A stretch of DNA of 33,225 nt from Phycisphaerales bacterium (GCA_016742075.1 JACVCL010000015.1:1-33225); one strand, 5' to 3'. Shown: positions 1 to 8,846, numbered from the stretch's first letter. Translations and numbers: made by a program. Notes: generated by a model from the sequence alone, not told the origin.

Positions 1-165
1 GCCCAGCAGCATGAGCGGCACGGCGGCCAGGGGCGGTAGGAGGGTGTCGCTCCATCGCGAGGCCGCGAGCGTGGCGGCGGCGAGGTCCATCGGCGTGGGC
101 AGGCTGAGCAAGGGGGCGGCGCCGGGGGGGATGCCGGCGCGGGGGGCGTTGGGGGGGTGCGACAC
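1..165 (-). CDS. Partial unrecognised protein, N-terminal 55 residues only
   Basis: An open frame on the minus strand begins with GTG at 165-163, three bases after the TGA of the DUF151 gene, and stays open to the window edge for 55 codons. The predicted start is Pro/Ala-rich, followed by a moderately hydrophobic stretch near the edge (residues about 42-55, including PLAAVPLMLL) that could begin a membrane segment. The close spacing suggests translational coupling to the DUF151 gene. No family can be recognised from so short a piece. In DNA this GC-rich an open frame is weak evidence, so the call rests mainly on position. Confidence 0.4.
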   Translation of the reverse strand, partial: MSHPPNAPRAGIPPGAAPLLSLPTPMDLAAATLAASRWSDTLLPPLAAVPLMLLG

Positions 166-168
166 GGC

Positions 169-573
169 TCAGACCTCGCTCTGGGCTTGGTCGAGCACGT
201 GCTCGGCGACGTAGATCGGAACCCCCTGGGCGATGCCGAGGGCGATGGCGTCGCTGGGCCTGGAGTCGACCTCCATCATCTGGCCGTCGGCGCGGCGGAT
301 GTTGAGGGTGGCGTAGAAGGTGTGCTCGACGAGGTCGGAGATGGCGATCGACTCGAGCTGCCCGCCGAAGGCCTCGATGAGGTTCGAGAGCAGCTCGTGG
401 GTGAGCGGCCTCTTGATCTGGACGCCCTGCAGGCGGCGGCGGATGGCCTCGGCCTCCATGAGCCCGATCAGGATGGGGAATTTGCGGTCGCCCTCGACCT
501 CGCGGAGCTCGATGATCTGCATGTCGTGGTTCTCGCAGATCAGGATGCGCGAGAGTTCCATGAGCACGGACAT
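169..573 (-). CDS. Bifunctional nuclease (BFN/DUF151) family protein
   Basis: This 134-residue protein spans essentially one BFN/DUF151 domain. Family hallmarks are visible: REVEGDRKFPILIG at residues 24-37, followed by a helix with EAEAIRR, and a C-terminal block at 101-122 containing EVDSRPSDAIALG and VPIYV. Members have been described as having nuclease activity in plants, but the bacterial role is unsettled; the Thermotoga structure shows a compact oligomer. The start is well supported: AAGGAG lies seven bases upstream of the ATG. The protein has no signal peptide and should be cytosolic. It is followed almost immediately by another minus-strand frame starting at 165. A 122-base gap separates it from the upstream membrane operon. 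Family assignment is firm; biochemical function is not. Confidence 0.93.
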   Translation of the reverse strand: MSVLMELSRILICENHDMQIIELREVEGDRKFPILIGLMEAEAIRRRLQGVQIKRPLTHELLSNLIEAFGGQLESIAISDLVEHTFYATLNIRRADGQMMEVDSRPSDAIALGIAQGVPIYVAEHVLDQAQSEV

Positions 574-695
574 CGGCGGGCTCCTTGTGGCCCCGTCGAG
601 GGCGGCCGATGAATCGTCGGCCCGCCGCGCCCCGAAGTCAATACAGAAGGTCCGCCGCGCCGGGTGAAAGCGTCGCCGGTGCTTCGGGGAGGGCG

Positions 696-3413
696 TCAGT
701 CGGAGATGGGCGATCCGGGGCGGCCCTTGTAGTGGGCACGCAGGGCGCGGACCACGCCCATCAGCGGCAGGGGCCGTGAGCCGGCTCGGCGCCGGTGGGC
801 GCCGAGCTCAAAGACCCGCCGCCAGTGCCGGAACATCACGCCGTAGGCCCAGCCGATGGACCGCCGGGCGTCGTACACGTTGATGCTCTCGGCCAGCACA
901 CCGTTGAGTTCGATGATGCTGAAGCCGCGGCCCTGACGCAGCTCGGCCTCGTCGGCGAAGCGCAGGTCGAAGCGGCCGAAATCGAGGCGCCCGCCATCGG
1001 CCCCGCGGTAGTCTTGGGCGATGCGTTCGATGGACGCGGCCAGCTCGGGCGTGGCCAGTTCGGGGGCATCCTCGAAGCGGGCCCCCTGGCGGTGGTTGCC
1101 CGCGATGCCCAGGGGCACCCGCTCGCCGGCCGCGGGAACGCGGTCGGTCTGCGCGTCGAAGCGTCGCAGGAACACGTCGGCCTGCATCCGGAGGCGGCTG
1201 TCCTTCCAGATGAGAAACTCGAGGGTGGTTTGGCCGTCGCCGACCACCGAGGGGAACAGCTTGCGGGTGATCGAGAGGATCTCGCCCGGGGCGTCATCGA
1301 GCGGCACCGACGCGTCGGCCCGCCGCGCCCAGACCACGCCCACCTCGCACGGGCCGGGGTGGTAGCGTTGGACGAGGGCGTCGCGGGTCATGTCTTCGAG
1401 ATACGCCGAGACGTCGTTCTCGGCGCCGATAAGCTTCACGCCGTGGCCGCGCTGCCCGATGTCGGGCTTGGCGATGACCGGGAACCCGCCGAGGTGCTCG
1501 GCGGCCTGCAACGCGTGGGCGACGCGACGCGCGTGCGGCCACTGGTCGGGTGGTGACACGGGCACCAGCTCGAAAGGCTCGACGAGCCCCTTCGCCGACG
1601 CCAGCCCGCGGAGAATGGCGGCCTTGGACTCGCCGATGGTCCCGCCGCCGTTGGGCACGCCGGGGTTCACGCACGTCGGCAGCATCAGCGAGCGGTGACG
1701 GAGCGCCAGCCAGCCGATCCACGGCAGAAGCGGGAGATAGAACAGCCACGCCGGCCAGAACTCGCGCTGGAAGATGCGGGCCAGGTCGGCCCTCAGGCGG
1801 AATCGGCCGGCCCTGGTGGCCTCGTAGGCCACCAGCCGAATCGCGACGAACAGCACGACGAACGCCGCGGCCACGGCCCACGGCCCGTGGAGCACGCTGC
1901 GGAAGAAGTGCAGCAGCGGCGGGCCGATGAGCGCCGAGAGCGTGAGAAGCAGCGGGGTCCAGATCGCAACCGCGACGGTCACCCACAGCACGAAGTGGCG
2001 GGCCTGCCGGCCCAGCAGCCCCGCGGCCATGTACATGGGCGTCCGCATGCCCGGCAGGAAGCGGGAGAGAAACACCGCCTTGCCCATGTTCTGGTCGAAC
2101 ATGCGGCCCCACTTCGCCAGGCTCTCTTCCTTGAGAATGCGACGGAACAGCGGCCACCGCAGCACGCGACGGCCGGCGAAGCGGCCCAGGGCCCAGAGGC
2201 CGTAGTCGCCGATCATGATGCCGACGAAGCTGCCGGTGAGGCCCACGAAGGGGTCGATCTTCCCGCTCACGATGAGCAGCCCGACGGCGATGGTCGTCAG
2301 GTCCTCGATCAGGAGGCTGGCGCCCACGATCGCCAGCACGATGACCCACCACGGCGTGTCACGCTGCAGGTGGAAGGCGCCGATGTCGATCCTGCCGCCA
2401 TCCTCGTGGGGCGCGTAGTCGGCAACGCCCGGCGGCGGCGTGGCGCCGGGGGTGTCGAGCCGGTCGAGGAACGCCGCGACGGCCCGGGCCGTGTCGTCGC
2501 GCGCCGCGGCCTCGTCGGGCGTGGTACCCCGCTGCAGGTAGTGGCCGCCGTCGACGATCACCAGCCGGCTGCCGGGGATGAGCCCGGCGGTCTTCTCGGC
2601 GGCGTACGGCTTCTTGAAGAAGTCGTGCCGCCCGTGCACCACGAGCGTGGGCGTCTTGACCCGCTCCATGAGCTCGGCCATCGGGCGCAGGTCGGTGTCC
2701 CAGTAGCTGCGCATGTACACCCAGCGCTCGGTGCGCCCGGGGATGAGGCCGAAGTGGGGGATCACCTCGGGCAGGCCGACCACGAACGCGAAGCCCAGCA
2801 CGTGCTTGGCCCGCTCGAAGAAGTGGCTGCCCGAGCCCTCGGTCTGCTGCGTGCCTACCGACCCCACCAGCGTGAGCGAGGCGACGCGCTGCGGCGCCAG
2901 TTCGGCCATCCACAGGGCCGCGGCGCCGCCGATCGACCAGCCCATCACGTGGGCCCGCGGCACCCCCATCGTGTCCATCATCGCCAGCACGGCGCGTGCG
3001 TTGGCCCGGGCCGAGTAGCTCGGCGCTTCCCGTGGCGACCAGCCCGAGCCCGGGAGGTCGACCGCGTACACGTCCGACCCGCGCTCGGCCAGCGTCCGGG
3101 CGAAGTCGGCGAACTGCCGGCCCCCGGGCCCGGGGCCGCCGTGGATGATCACGACCGGCGGCCGGCCGGGCATCCGCGCCTCGGGCGCCATCACCCAGCG
3201 ATGCCGGACGAGCGGGAAGTTCTTCGGCTTGCCGGGGTCGACCGGCCCGGCGTCGCCCTGACGGGGGATCATGACCGCCAGGGCGTCGGGCGGCATGGGG
3301 GGCGGCGTGAAGGTCCGCCACGTGATCCACGCGTGCGACGCCGCGACGAGCGCGGCGTACAGCCAGAACCACTTCGAGCGCACCAGTCCGATCACCACGC
3401 GCAGCAGCCGCAT
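696..3413 (-). CDS. Three-domain membrane fusion: alpha/beta hydrolase, DedA/VTT domain, ATP-grasp ligase
   Basis: This 905-residue protein joins three modules. After an N-terminal membrane segment (about 12-30), residues 85-320 form an alpha/beta hydrolase: HGGPGPGG at 91-98 (oxyanion region), nucleophile elbow GWSIGG with Ser160, acid Asp264 (GRHDFF), and His291 (GGHY). Residues about 354-540 are a DedA/VTT domain with Glu370, GDYGLWALGR at 402-411 and FLSRFLPGMRTP at 448-459, as in lipid-scramblase-like DedA proteins. Residues about 578-870 form an ATP-grasp domain with Lys649 (IAKPDIGQRGHGVK) and IIELNG at 833-838. One plausible topology puts the hydrolase outside and the ATP-grasp inside. 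Its ATG directly abuts the TGA of the upstream flippase-like gene, so the two are probably translationally coupled. Envelope lipid or carrier modification is inference; the substrate is unknown. Confidence 0.9.
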   Translation of the reverse strand: MRLLRVVIGLVRSKWFWLYAALVAASHAWITWRTFTPPPMPPDALAVMIPRQGDAGPVDPGKPKNFPLVRHRWVMAPEARMPGRPPVVIIHGGPGPGGRQFADFARTLAERGSDVYAVDLPGSGWSPREAPSYSARANARAVLAMMDTMGVPRAHVMGWSIGGAAALWMAELAPQRVASLTLVGSVGTQQTEGSGSHFFERAKHVLGFAFVVGLPEVIPHFGLIPGRTERWVYMRSYWDTDLRPMAELMERVKTPTLVVHGRHDFFKKPYAAEKTAGLIPGSRLVIVDGGHYLQRGTTPDEAAARDDTARAVAAFLDRLDTPGATPPPGVADYAPHEDGGRIDIGAFHLQRDTPWWVIVLAIVGASLLIEDLTTIAVGLLIVSGKIDPFVGLTGSFVGIMIGDYGLWALGRFAGRRVLRWPLFRRILKEESLAKWGRMFDQNMGKAVFLSRFLPGMRTPMYMAAGLLGRQARHFVLWVTVAVAIWTPLLLTLSALIGPPLLHFFRSVLHGPWAVAAAFVVLFVAIRLVAYEATRAGRFRLRADLARIFQREFWPAWLFYLPLLPWIGWLALRHRSLMLPTCVNPGVPNGGGTIGESKAAILRGLASAKGLVEPFELVPVSPPDQWPHARRVAHALQAAEHLGGFPVIAKPDIGQRGHGVKLIGAENDVSAYLEDMTRDALVQRYHPGPCEVGVVWARRADASVPLDDAPGEILSITRKLFPSVVGDGQTTLEFLIWKDSRLRMQADVFLRRFDAQTDRVPAAGERVPLGIAGNHRQGARFEDAPELATPELAASIERIAQDYRGADGGRLDFGRFDLRFADEAELRQGRGFSIIELNGVLAESINVYDARRSIGWAYGVMFRHWRRVFELGAHRRRAGSRPLPLMGVVRALRAHYKGRPGSPISD

Positions 3414-4412
3414 TCAGGAATCGAGTGTAGCGGCGGGCCCTCCGGCCGCGGCGCGGCCGCGCGTGCGGCGGGCCGCGTAGGCCAGGCCCACCAGCCCGAG
3501 GACGATGGCCACGGGGATCTCGGCGGCGCGGTGGGCGAGATCGGCGGTCAGCCCCTGCGCGGTGGTGAGGCCCGCCTGCGCCGCCAGCCCGACCGGCAGT
3601 ACGGGCGCCAGCAGCCCCACGGCCCACTCGCGAACCCCCAGGCCGTTGCCGGTGATCGGCACGAACTGCACCGCGGCCGTCACGCCCGCCAGCGCCGCCG
3701 CGGCCCCGGGGGCGATCGGCCGGTCGATGAGCGCGAAGCACACCATGAACCGCGCGGCCCAGACCAGCAGCTCGGCGTACCGGAGCGCGGCCGCGGCGAG
3801 CACTCGCCACACCTCGGGGTCGGCGGCGGGCCGCACGCGGGCGGCGTGCCAAGCGAAGAGCGCTAGCGCCGGCGCGGGCGCCGCGACCGCCGCCAGCATC
3901 AGCGGGTGATCGCCCCCGACAAACATCGCCGCGATGAGGGCGGAAGCCGCCATGAGCGCCGCGCCGGCGAGGCTCAGCACATTGGCCCAGATCAGCGCCT
4001 TGGCCGAGTCGGTGATCGCGATCCCGTTGACGGCCTTGTGATACGCCAGCCGCCCGAAGAGTCCCGGCTTGAGCGGGAGAAAATTCAGCAGCCACGATCC
4101 GGCCATCAGGGCGGTCATCTCGACGAACCCGACGGCGCCGTAACGCCGCGTGAGCACCCAGAAGGTGGCCCCGGTGAGCAGGGGCCCGACGGCGATCAGC
4201 CCCACCAGCAGCGCCACCGAGGCCGGCGACGCATCGCGCAGCGGCGCGATGGCGGCGGCGGGCGAACCGGCCGCCCGAAGCACCGCCCACGCCGCGAGGC
4301 CCAGGAGCGCCAGGCCCAGCGCCGTCCCGATCAGCCGCTGCCGCCGCTTGGCCCGTTCGGCGCGCGCAGGGCCGACCGACCGAGCGTCGGCGCTCGGCGG
4401 GGCGGGTGTCAC
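3414..4412 (-). CDS. LPG synthase TM / UPF0104 flippase-like integral membrane protein
   Basis: This 332-residue polytopic membrane protein has about eight hydrophobic segments and short Arg/Ala-rich ends. The late motif ITGNGLGVREWAVG (about residues 253-266) matches the conserved GGLG(V/I)RE signature of the lysylphosphatidylglycerol-synthase transmembrane family (MprF-type flippase region, UPF0104). The cytosolic aminoacyl-transferase domain of MprF is absent. The start is GTG at 4412-4410, overlapping the TGA of the upstream TPR-like gene (4411-4409). Its own stop abuts the start of the hydrolase-DedA-ATP-grasp fusion. A role in moving a lipid or lipid-linked molecule across the membrane is family-based inference. 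The family call is moderately sure because overall sequence conservation in this family is low. Confidence 0.75.
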   Translation of the reverse strand: MTPAPPSADARSVGPARAERAKRRQRLIGTALGLALLGLAAWAVLRAAGSPAAAIAPLRDASPASVALLVGLIAVGPLLTGATFWVLTRRYGAVGFVEMTALMAGSWLLNFLPLKPGLFGRLAYHKAVNGIAITDSAKALIWANVLSLAGAALMAASALIAAMFVGGDHPLMLAAVAAPAPALALFAWHAARVRPAADPEVWRVLAAAALRYAELLVWAARFMVCFALIDRPIAPGAAAALAGVTAAVQFVPITGNGLGVREWAVGLLAPVLPVGLAAQAGLTTAQGLTADLAHRAAEIPVAIVLGLVGLAYAARRTRGRAAAGGPAATLDS

Positions 4413-7111
4413 CGCGGCGTCCCGGGGGCGGCGCCGGGGGAAGCGCCGGGGGCCGGTGGGCTGGTCGGGCCTGCGGGCCCGGCGGCGCCGCGGGACCGGG
4501 CCGGGGCTGCCGGGGCACTGCCGCCCTCAGCGGCCCTCGCGGCGGCGGTGGCGGTCACGGCGCGGTGGATGATGGCCGCGCACTCAGCGGTGTCGGCGTC
4601 CGGGTGCTTGAGCATGGCTTCCAGCCGCGGGTCGTCGGGGCGGTCGAAGCCGAAGTAGAGCAGGGCCAGCGTGGAGAGCGGCCCGATGCCGGCGAGGTCG
4701 ATCGCATCGGGGCCGCCGAACGCGGCGTCGAGGATCTTCTCGCGCAGGTCGCTGTCGCGGTTCATGAGGCCCGATCGCGCGGCGATGGCGACGGTGAGAG
4801 CCTTCTCGGCGTCGGGCAGCGAGCCCGCCCGCTCGATCATCGCGGCGCCCAGGACAGTGCGCTCCTGCTCGGGGTTCGCCACCGTGACGCCGCGCAGGCG
4901 GGCCGTGAGCCGCGCGCTGGTCATGAGCAGCGCCTCAGCGAAGGCCTCGCCCTGATCGTTGCGCAGACGCGCGGCGATCGCTTCAACGGGCAGTCGGGGG
5001 TCGGCCGGGGCGCGGGTCACGATGTCGCTCGTCGCCTCCACGCCGAGCGCCCCCGGCTGGAACCGGCGGTTGCTGTCGGTCTGGAAGCCGAGCAGGCCGC
5101 GGAACCGGACGGTGGCCCGCTGGGTGGCCGAGGCGTCGAGGGCGGTGCCCGTCAGCCCCTTGCCGATCCAGATCGTCGCGACGATCTCTTCGTCGGGCAG
5201 CAGCCGCAGGCGCCGCTGCAGGTCGACGACTTCCGGCTGCACGGTGCCCGAGCGGTCGGTGCCGTCGAGGTAGAGGCCCGGCGACATGAGCACCAGGCCG
5301 GGGATCGGCCGGCGGGTGCCCAGACCGAGCGGGGCGCGAGAGAGATTCCGGACGCGCACCCGGAACTCCACGCGGTCGAGCAGCCCGACGTTCGTCGCGA
5401 CGGGCTCGATCTCCAGGCGCATGAAGCTGCGCGGGTCGGAGGTCATACGGTCGAGCCACGGGGCGAAGCCCGCCAGGGCCGCCTCGGCCGCCTCGGCCCC
5501 TTCCGGCCGCCGGGCCTCGGCGCCCTTCAGCCGGGCCGCCAGGGCGCGGGCCGTGCTGCCCAGAACCGTCGCCGGGTGAGCCAGCCATACCTTCTCGTAG
5601 CGTTCGGCGGCGAGGGCAGGGTTCTCCCGCTTCTCGGCGGCGAGCCCCAGCGCAAAGCCGGCCTGCGGGTCGCTTTCGGCCAGCGGCGCGAGCAGTTCCT
5701 CGGCCTTGGCCGTCTCGCCGCGGTGCGCCGCCAGCCATCCGTGGAAGCGGTCCGACGCCGACCGGCCCAGCGTCGTCTCCGCCCCGCCGTCCTCGAGCGC
5801 CCGGAGGTCGGCCTCGACCGCGTCGAGTTCGACCCCCGCGAAGAGGCGCGCGAAGATGTCCTCGGCCTTGAGCTCGGCGATCCGGCGGGTGGCTTCGGCG
5901 TCGTCCACGGTCTCGCCGCGCTGCTTGGGGTCCTTGAGCACCTCTTCGACGAGCTTGTTGAACGCCACCGCGTCGGCGGCTGACCGGGCGGCTTTGGCCG
6001 AGTCGCCCCGCGACACGTGGACGCCCATCCGGATGAACTCGATCGCCGCGGCCAGAAGATTCGGCCGGTCCGGCGGCGGGCGATCGCCCCGCTCCTTGGC
6101 CATGTCGCGCTCGCGCATCGCGGAGCGGGCCTGCTGGTCCTGCAACTGCTGGATGAGCTCCAGGGCGCGGTCGGCCCCGCGGGCGTTCCACGTGGCGATG
6201 TAGAAGTCCTCGAAGTACTCCTGGTCGGCCTGCTGCCCCTGGGCCAGGCGCAGGTCGCGCAGCCGCTCGAGCATGCGGCGGGCGGCGGTGAACGCGCCGC
6301 GGCGCATGAGCTCGCGGGTGAGGTTGTCGACCGCCGCCGCGTCGAGCGGGTCGGCGAGCACCACGTTGGCCAGGAGCTCGGTCCTCTCCCGGGCGTCGGT
6401 CGAGCGCTCGAGGTAATAGGCGGCGAAGAGGGCCGCGGCCTCCTTGTTCGTCACGTCGAGCGTCGCCGCCAGCGTCAGGCGGTCGAGGAACCCGCGGTCG
6501 TCGCCCGAGTCCCTCAGCAGCAGCGCGGCGTCGAGCGCCAGCCGGCTTTTGACCGCGGGGTCGACGTCGAGCTTCAGCAGCCGCTCGTACTCGGCCAGCC
6601 GCGCGTCGGCGGTCTGCAGCCGGCCGATCCGCGAAAGCAGCATCCGCAGAAGCACCACGCTGTCGCGCGGGGCCAGGCGCAGCACGGCGCTGGCGGCGGC
6701 GTCGGTCCTCGCCGCGTCGCCCGCCGAGGTCCACGCCGCAAGCTCGTCGCGGGCCAGTTGCTCGTCGGTCGGGCTCAGCCGCCGGAGCAGGGCCAGCGAG
6801 AGGCCCGCCAGCCGGTAGTCGTCGATCTTCGGATCAGGCACGTTGCGGAGCCGTGTGACCGACGCCCGCGTGAAGGCGTCCACCGCCGCCTGCCGCACCC
6901 GGGACGCCTCGGCCGCGGGCACCGCCCGCCGGGGGCCCGCCTCCGGGCCGGTCGCCGAGGGCGCTCCCGTGACGCCGGTCGCGCCGGTGCCCCCCGTCGC
7001 GGCGGCGGGCGGCTCCGCGGACGCCGGGGAAACCCCCGGGTTCGTCTGGCCGGCGAGCGGCGCGGCCGCGAGCAGGATGCAGGTCACGCCGAATGTCGCC
7101 GCTCGCTTCAC
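4409..7111 (-). CDS. Exported alpha-helical (TPR-like) repeat protein with beta domain, function unknown
   Basis: This 900-residue protein starts with a signal peptide (MKRAATFGVTC..., likely cleaved near residue 21) and a Pro/Ala/Gly linker. The linker contains a short Gly-X-Thr run (residues 40-49). Residues about 65-540 are Ala/Leu/Arg-rich helices with TPR-like pairs, such as the segments containing AEELLAPLAESDP and ALAAERYEKVWLAHP. Residues about 550-690 look beta-rich (RLEIEP, VEFRVRVRNLSR, EEIVATIWIGKG), followed by more helices and a disordered Pro/Ala/Gly tail. It probably lies on the outer face of the cytoplasmic membrane or in the periplasm as a scaffold. It is second in the operon, 30 bases after the small membrane gene, and its TGA overlaps the GTG of the flippase-like gene. 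The specific function is not recognised. Confidence 0.8.
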   Translation of the reverse strand: MKRAATFGVTCILLAAAPLAGQTNPGVSPASAEPPAAATGGTGATGVTGAPSATGPEAGPRRAVPAAEASRVRQAAVDAFTRASVTRLRNVPDPKIDDYRLAGLSLALLRRLSPTDEQLARDELAAWTSAGDAARTDAAASAVLRLAPRDSVVLLRMLLSRIGRLQTADARLAEYERLLKLDVDPAVKSRLALDAALLLRDSGDDRGFLDRLTLAATLDVTNKEAAALFAAYYLERSTDARERTELLANVVLADPLDAAAVDNLTRELMRRGAFTAARRMLERLRDLRLAQGQQADQEYFEDFYIATWNARGADRALELIQQLQDQQARSAMRERDMAKERGDRPPPDRPNLLAAAIEFIRMGVHVSRGDSAKAARSAADAVAFNKLVEEVLKDPKQRGETVDDAEATRRIAELKAEDIFARLFAGVELDAVEADLRALEDGGAETTLGRSASDRFHGWLAAHRGETAKAEELLAPLAESDPQAGFALGLAAEKRENPALAAERYEKVWLAHPATVLGSTARALAARLKGAEARRPEGAEAAEAALAGFAPWLDRMTSDPRSFMRLEIEPVATNVGLLDRVEFRVRVRNLSRAPLGLGTRRPIPGLVLMSPGLYLDGTDRSGTVQPEVVDLQRRLRLLPDEEIVATIWIGKGLTGTALDASATQRATVRFRGLLGFQTDSNRRFQPGALGVEATSDIVTRAPADPRLPVEAIAARLRNDQGEAFAEALLMTSARLTARLRGVTVANPEQERTVLGAAMIERAGSLPDAEKALTVAIAARSGLMNRDSDLREKILDAAFGGPDAIDLAGIGPLSTLALLYFGFDRPDDPRLEAMLKHPDADTAECAAIIHRAVTATAAARAAEGGSAPAAPARSRGAAGPAGPTSPPAPGASPGAAPGTPR

Positions 7112-7141
7112 GCAGCCTCCGTTGTCAACCGTCTACGGGCA

Positions 7142-7462
7142 TCAGCCGCCCAGGTTCATCCACGCGTGCAGGCCCATAGCCAGGGCGACGATCGAAGCCC
7201 CGAGGGTGCCGAACTGCACCGCGTCGGCGGGGCCGCGCCGACGCACCGCCACCACCCGATCGGCGACGACGCACATGAAGATCCACGTTCCCCACATCGC
7301 CGCCATGAGGCCGAACCACGGCTCTGGCCGGTCCCAGAAGGGACGGGAGGGACCCCCCGGCGGCGACATGAGGAAATACATGCCCAGCATCATCACGGCG
7401 CCGCCCCACGCGGTCCCGATCGCCACTCGCGCCGCCAGAATGAGCATCGCCGCCAGCCGCAT
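7142..7462 (-). CDS. Small integral membrane protein, function unknown
   Basis: This 106-residue protein is mostly hydrophobic: a segment at about 5-32 (one or two passes), one at about 49-70 (WFGLMAAMWGTWIFMCVVAD) and one at about 82-103. A Pro-rich loop (PPGGPSRPFWDRPEP) lies between the first two. The start is supported by GGAGG five bases before the ATG. It is the first gene of the minus-strand membrane operon and lies 30 bases upstream of the TPR-like gene. No family is recognised. Its hydrophobic pattern, Shine-Dalgarno sequence and operon position make it a likely real gene. Confidence 0.7.
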   Translation of the reverse strand: MRLAAMLILAARVAIGTAWGGAVMMLGMYFLMSPPGGPSRPFWDRPEPWFGLMAAMWGTWIFMCVVADRVVAVRRRGPADAVQFGTLGASIVALAMGLHAWMNLGG

Positions 7463-7667
7463 CGCGCCTCCGCTGCGCCCTACACCGCCCGGCGTCCGCC
7501 GGGCATCTGACGGCAGAATATCCGACCGCTCGCGCCCCGGGGTTGATCTCTATAAGGGAGGGGCTGCTCCGCCGATGTTTGACGGCCGGACGGCCGGGCG
7601 GGTACCGTCGGCCTCCGGCCGGCGTGTCCGGCAACCCCACCGTCCTTTCCCGCGAATATTCCCGCCC

Positions 7668-8846
7668 GTGCCCACCCACTCACCGACCTCGCTGTTGCAG
7701 CCTTCCCGCCGCCTGCCGACCGCGTCCCCCCGCCGCGAGCACCGGCTCGTTCGGGGTTGGCTGCCGGCGCTGGCGATCGGGCTGTTCTCCGCCGCTTTGG
7801 CCGGGATTGGGCCACGAGCCGCCGCCCAGGTGGGCGGAGGGCTGCCCCCCGAGGTCGTCCGGGCCGCGTCCCCTTCGACCGAGCAGGTCGAGGTCATCAG
7901 GAAGTTCGTCGCCGAGCAGGTGGCGAAGATGAAGTCGGGCGACGCCTCGGCCGTCGAGGCTGGCCGGACGGCGCTCGTGGACGTGGTGAGCGACCCCGCC
8001 GCGACGGTCGGCTTCAAGCTGCAGATGGGCTCGGCCATCGGTGCCGACCTCGACCAACTCGTCGCGGACAAGGACCAGCACCGGGTGGTGAATGCCCTGT
8101 TCGTGGCGGGTCGCGTAGCGACCCGGAACACGACCGGGGCCCTTGAGCGGTCGCTGGGCCACGCTCGGCCGGCGGTCCGGCTGGCCGCCGCGGCAGCGCT
8201 CCGAGACGTCCTGGTGAGCACCAGCACGCCCGCGCCGCCCCTGCCGCGGAATCAGGCGCCGGCCCTGATGGCGCGGCTATCTCAGCAGTTGGCCGGCGAG
8301 ACCGACGCGCAGGTGGCCCAGGGGATTATCCGGGCGCTCGACGGCACGCGTGCCGATGCGGCGCTGCACCTGGAGGCCATGCAGAGCCTGGCCGACGGCC
8401 TCGCCCGGCAGACCGCCCGGCTCCGCAAGCAGAAGGGCCCGGCGGCCGGGGCCTGGGTCGATGCTCTGGCCTCGGGGCTGAACGCGATCCGGCTTTCGCT
8501 GATCAATCCGGCAAACGCTGGCAAGATGATGCCTGTGTTCTTCAAGTCGGTCGGCGCGGCGGCCGGGCAGTCGGTGGCCTTGGTGCGAGATCAGGGCTTC
8601 GAGCCCGACGCACCGGTCGTGGCTCTGGGCAACCTGGTCGGCACGGCCGACACCGTCCTGGTGTTCAACCACGCCGCGTCGACCGGGCAGGCCCCCGAGA
8701 AGCAGACGCTGAAGGACGACTTCAGCAAAGCCCGCGCGGCCAACGATCGCTCGGCGTTCGCGGGATCGGCGGACAAATGGATCGGGTCTTCGGGGCTGCT
8801 CACCAAGGCCCCGTACGGCCTCCCGGCCGGCGATCTGGCGCCCTGA
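7668..8846 (+). CDS. Signal-anchored alpha-helical (HEAT-like) repeat protein, function unknown
   Basis: From GTG at 7668 the protein has 392 residues: a basic N-terminus, a hydrophobic stretch (WLPALAIGLFSAALAGIG), and a likely signal-peptidase site near AAAQ. The remainder is helical and Ala/Leu-rich with HEAT/ARM-like pairs (for example ALERSLGHARPAVRLAAAAALRDVL, read here as motif fragments). It ends with a charged tail. The start is uncertain. The frame is open much further upstream and an in-frame ATG at 7575 has a purine-rich AAGGGAGGGG 11 bases before it, but that start would give an implausibly long basic leader. The gene is divergent from the membrane operon, with about 205 bases between them. 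No family is recognised; it probably sits in the periplasm or on the membrane outer face. Confidence 0.75.
   Translation: MPTHSPTSLLQPSRRLPTASPRREHRLVRGWLPALAIGLFSAALAGIGPRAAAQVGGGLPPEVVRAASPSTEQVEVIRKFVAEQVAKMKSGDASAVEAGRTALVDVVSDPAATVGFKLQMGSAIGADLDQLVADKDQHRVVNALFVAGRVATRNTTGALERSLGHARPAVRLAAAAALRDVLVSTSTPAPPLPRNQAPALMARLSQQLAGETDAQVAQGIIRALDGTRADAALHLEAMQSLADGLARQTARLRKQKGPAAGAWVDALASGLNAIRLSLINPANAGKMMPVFFKSVGAAAGQSVALVRDQGFEPDAPVVALGNLVGTADTVLVFNHAASTGQAPEKQTLKDDFSKARAANDRSAFAGSADKWIGSSGLLTKAPYGLPAGDLAP

Noticed and set aside
1695-3866. 723-codon plus-strand open frame opposite the fusion protein
   Set aside because: Rich in His, Arg, Gly, Glu and Pro with no domain; it is antisense to a clearly conserved gene and arises from high GC.
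2359-4518. 719-codon minus-strand frame overlapping the flippase-like and fusion genes
   Set aside because: Arg/Pro/Ala/Gly-only composition in another frame of two recognised genes.
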